A stretch of DNA of 16,349 nt, taken from JBBQIY01 sp964618405 (lineage in GTDB: Bacteria > Verrucomicrobiota > Kiritimatiellia > RFP12 > UBA3636). The DNA lies in the NCBI GenBank assembly GCA_964618405.1, contig CAZUAY010000058.1, positions 1 to 16,349 on the forward strand, in the 5' to 3' direction. Position numbers and translations under genes: made by a program. The notes under the pieces were generated by a model. The model searched no databases and was not told the DNA's origin. It saw only the letters and a list, made by a program, of their open reading frames with translations. How positions within the stretch are numbered: the stretch's first letter is position 1; every line of letters begins with the position of its first letter. Shown piece by piece: positions 14,360 through 16,349 of this stretch.

Positions 14360-14397
14360 TAATCGGTCAGGCGCAGGGAGCTGTGCCTGACCGATTA
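14360..14397. repeat. 38-bp dispersed palindrome, copy 2
   Basis: Inverted repeat with 17-nt arms (left TAATCGGTCAGGCGCAG, right CTGTGCCTGACCGATTA), one G-U compatible mismatch and a 4-nt loop GGAG. Pairing extends outward by CG/CG, giving 19-bp arms. The same length and arm sequence as 813-850 with a different loop indicate selection on the stem or spread of a mobile repeat. Confidence 0.85.
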
Positions 14398-14458
14398 CGA
14401 AATCGCCAAATAAAAGCAATGTAATTCATTCCTTTTTTTGGTATCTTCTATTTTCACC

Positions 14459-14485
14459 CCACTCGTGACTTCTATTCGCGAGTGG
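14459..14485 (+). promoter_or_regulatory. Hairpin in the 5' leader of the helicase gene
   Basis: Arms CCACTCGTGA and TCGCGAGTGG pair over 10 bp (one G-U) around a 7-nt loop, 85 nt before the helicase start. Cold-induced DEAD-box helicase mRNAs often have structured leaders, so this could be regulatory. No T-tract follows, so it is not a standard terminator. Confidence 0.4.
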
Positions 14486-14570
14486 ACATTGTTTGAACAT
14501 GCTTCCCTGTATCGCTTCACTCCTCCGGCGAGGAGCAGAATACTTTTGAGAATCGCCGGAAGGAACAAAA

Positions 14571-15836
14571 ATGAACAAAAAGAACCTTGCTAATGTCTTC
14601 GGACTCTTGCTACCTGAGATCAGTCGCGCGGTTTCCGAGGCCGGTTACGAAACCCCGACACCCATTCAGGAACAGTCCATCCCCTCACTGCTTGAAGGCC
14701 GCGACATGATTGGCTGTGCACAAACAGGAACCGGAAAAACGGCTGCGTTTACTCTGCCTATCCTCCAGTTTTTAGCAAAAGATAACCAACGTCCGATTCC
14801 AACAAAACCGCGAGTTCTCATTCTTGCGCCCACCCGTGAACTCGCCGCGCAGATTCGAGATAGTGTGGCGAAGTATGGAAAACACACGCAAATCTCACAC
14901 ACGGTAATATTTGGTGGAGTCGGACAGGATTCTCAAGTTAAGGCTCTCAAACGCGGTGTGCATGTGCTGGTCGCCACGCCGGGCCGCCTGATCGATTTGA
15001 TCAACCAAAAGCATGTCGACTTGGGCGGTGTGGAAATCTTTGTTCTCGACGAAGCTGATCGCATGCTTGATATGGGTTTCATTAACGATATTAAAAAAGT
15101 TATTGCACGGTTACCGAAAAAACGGCAGTCACTTTTTTATTCTGCCACGATGGAACCTAACGTCGTCGAGCTGGCGCGAACGCTGGTACACAATCCCATC
15201 TATGTCACGGTAACTCCGAACAAACCCACCGTTGACCGTATTAATCAAAAGGTTTTGTTTGTTACAAAGGATGATAAAGATAAGCTGCTCATTGATCTGC
15301 TAAAAAACAAGAAGATGAATCGTGTCATGGTCTTTTTGCAAATGAAACATGTCGCCAATCGGGTGGCAACCAAGCTAGAAGATGCCGGTATATCAGCGGC
15401 CGCGATCCACGGCAACAAAAGCCAAACCGCACGCACCGCTGCATTGGCCGACTTCAAGGCTGGCAAGGTACGTGTACTAGTCGCGACCGATATCGCCGCA
15501 CGCGGCATTGATATTGACGATGTCTCTCACGTCATCAACTACGAACTGCCTAACGAACCGGAAACCTACGTCCACCGCATTGGCCGCACCGCTCGAGCCG
15601 GCAGTGATGGAGATGCCATTTCGTTTTGTTGTGGGCATGAACGCGATTACCTGCACGCCATCGAAAAGCTTATCAAAATCACGATACCAACCGATCTCAA
15701 GCACACCTTTCACTGCAACGCATCAATGAACGCCAGTGGCGCCGATGCCAAGCCCGCCCCGAGAGTACAGAGAGGTCGAGGCAAACCACCCGCCCGCGAC
15801 AATGCCCCCCGCAAAGATCGCTATGGCCGACAATGA
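14571..15836 (+). CDS. DEAD-box ATP-dependent RNA helicase (RhlE-like)
   Basis: A 421-aa RNA helicase that unwinds RNA duplexes, probably in ribosome assembly or RNA decay. All core motifs are in order: Q motif GYETPTPIQ (25-33), Walker A AQTGTGKT (50-57), PTRELA (87-92), TPGR (136-139), DEAD (160-163), SAT (191-193), ATDIAARGIDI (305-315) and HRIGRTARAG (335-344). The C-terminal tail (from about 385) is low-complexity and basic (PRVQRGRGKPPARDNAPRKD), as in RhlE relatives, and would help RNA binding. It starts at ATG 14571 with AAGGAAC upstream and a structured leader of over 100 nt. It converges on the vapC-like gene with only 12 bp between stops and no terminator. Confidence 0.95.
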   Translation: MNKKNLANVFGLLLPEISRAVSEAGYETPTPIQEQSIPSLLEGRDMIGCAQTGTGKTAAFTLPILQFLAKDNQRPIPTKPRVLILAPTRELAAQIRDSVAKYGKHTQISHTVIFGGVGQDSQVKALKRGVHVLVATPGRLIDLINQKHVDLGGVEIFVLDEADRMLDMGFINDIKKVIARLPKKRQSLFYSATMEPNVVELARTLVHNPIYVTVTPNKPTVDRINQKVLFVTKDDKDKLLIDLLKNKKMNRVMVFLQMKHVANRVATKLEDAGISAAAIHGNKSQTARTAALADFKAGKVRVLVATDIAARGIDIDDVSHVINYELPNEPETYVHRIGRTARAGSDGDAISFCCGHERDYLHAIEKLIKITIPTDLKHTFHCNASMNASGADAKPAPRVQRGRGKPPARDNAPRKDRYGRQ

Positions 15837-15848
15837 CGCGGTTCATGT

Positions 15849-16268
15849 TTATTTCCTCGATGTAATTACGGAGAGGAGTTCTGATGGGTCGAACACGGTA
15901 ATTTTCGAGTTTTTGAAGTCTCTGACATTTCGCGTGGTGATGACATCTGCATGAACCAGCATGGCGGCTTGTTCCAGCACGGCATCTTCAAAATCAGATA
16001 TTTTGCTTAGCAGGGCTTGCTCCAGAACGGGTCGGTTGACTGGCGCAATTTCGAAAATGGATAGAAGTTTATACAATATCTCACGCGATTTTTTGGCAGA
16101 AAGCGCTTTGCTTAGAAGATAGTCTATCGTGGTTACCGTTGTCGCGCAGAGAAAACCTTCGATTTCTGATGCTTCCACGAGTGCTAGCACGTGTGACGCT
16201 TCGTTCGAAAAAGGCTTTCTGTCTAGTAAAACGTCGAGAATGACGTTGGTGTCGACAAGAACTCTCAA
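15849..16268 (-). CDS. vapC: PIN-domain toxin, VapC-like
   Basis: A 139-aa PIN-domain ribonuclease, the toxin of a VapBC pair; relatives cleave tRNA or rRNA. The N-terminus RVLVDTNVILDVLLDRKPF carries D6 of the acidic site. The TTVTTIDYLL segment follows, then SDFEDAVLEQAA (D92/D95 region) and DVITTRNVRDFKNS (D117), giving the PIN acidic set. The start is TTG at 16268, with GAGGAG 8 nt upstream. The TTG overlaps the TGA of the upstream antitoxin frame as TTGA, which supports both start and pairing and implies translational coupling. The gene looks complete. Confidence 0.85.
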   Translation of the reverse strand: MRVLVDTNVILDVLLDRKPFSNEASHVLALVEASEIEGFLCATTVTTIDYLLSKALSAKKSREILYKLLSIFEIAPVNRPVLEQALLSKISDFEDAVLEQAAMLVHADVITTRNVRDFKNSKITVFDPSELLSVITSRK

Positions 16269-16349
16269 GCGTGCTTCTCCTCAAGATGTTTTTTGTAGTC
16301 GGATTCAGAAAGCTCGGTATTTCTTAAAACCCCGAGGAGAGATTTCGTG
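16265..16349 (-). CDS. Antitoxin of the VapBC pair, C-terminal part only
   Basis: The minus strand entering at the window end encodes TKSLLGVLRNTELSESDYKK then HLEEKHA and a TGA at 16265-16267 that overlaps the vapC-like start. The short charged C-terminus and the 4-nt overlap are typical of antitoxins, whose C-terminal tail blocks the toxin active site. The DNA-binding N-terminus lies beyond the window, so its family (AbrB, RHH, Phd or other) cannot be told. Confidence 0.6.
   Translation of the reverse strand, partial: TKSLLGVLRNTELSESDYKKHLEEKHA

Larger units (their letters stand above)
14115..14570 (+). other. Intergenic region: parE remnant, palindrome and helicase leader
   Basis: 456 bp with no intact gene. 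It holds about 65 unassigned bp, a broken parE-like toxin gene (14181-14357), the second 38-bp palindrome (14360-14397), and an AT-rich stretch leading into the helicase 5' leader with a 10-bp hairpin (14459-14485). Confidence 0.75.

Overview
The window looks like bacterial chromosome of mid GC content, with Shine-Dalgarno-led genes packed in short operons. The mix of a GntR/LacI hybrid regulator, paired Gfo/Idh/MocA oxidoreductases, decayed secreted RHS/YD-repeat proteins, a DruA-like fragment and dispersed palindromes reminds me of the PVC group (Kiritimatiellota or Lentisphaerota). That is an impression from gene style, not proof.

Layout. (1) 1-926: the 5' part of a minus-strand DruA-like (DUF4338) gene cut by the window edge, then about 600 bp of non-coding DNA holding a 237-bp dispersed repeat, a 7-bp tandem repeat and a 38-bp palindrome. 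(2) 927-5661: a five-gene amino-sugar catabolic operon: regulator, two Gfo/Idh/MocA oxidoreductases, nagB and nagA. A minus-strand beta-propeller glycosidase-like gene (5653-6531) converges on it and overlaps nagA by 9 nt. (3) 6532-9557: a decayed polymorphic-toxin-like zone with an RHS/YD-repeat pseudogene split by a second, inverted copy of the dispersed repeat, an orphan C-terminal ORF, and several small exported proteins. Two ribosome-binding sites here sit before ATA or ATT rather than ATG. (4) 9577-14114: a single-chain Type IIG (Eco57I-like) restriction-modification enzyme followed by a SIMPL-domain (DUF541) protein. (5) 14115-14570: a dead parE remnant, a second copy of the 38-bp palindrome, and the leader of the next gene. 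(6) 14571-16349: a DEAD-box RNA helicase converging on a minus-strand VapBC-type toxin-antitoxin pair, with the antitoxin cut by the window end.

How it fits together. The metabolic block probably takes up an N-acetylated amino sugar: NagA removes acetate, NagB deaminates and isomerises to fructose-6-P, and the two oxidoreductases may act on a modified or epimeric sugar first. The rest is accessory DNA: defence (Type IIG, DruA-like), toxin-antitoxin (VapBC, dead ParE), decaying RHS material, and two unrelated families of dispersed palindromic repeats, each seen twice. The most unusual points are the repeat found inside an RHS gene, the paired 38-bp palindromes at accessory-gene borders, and the apparent non-AUG starts.
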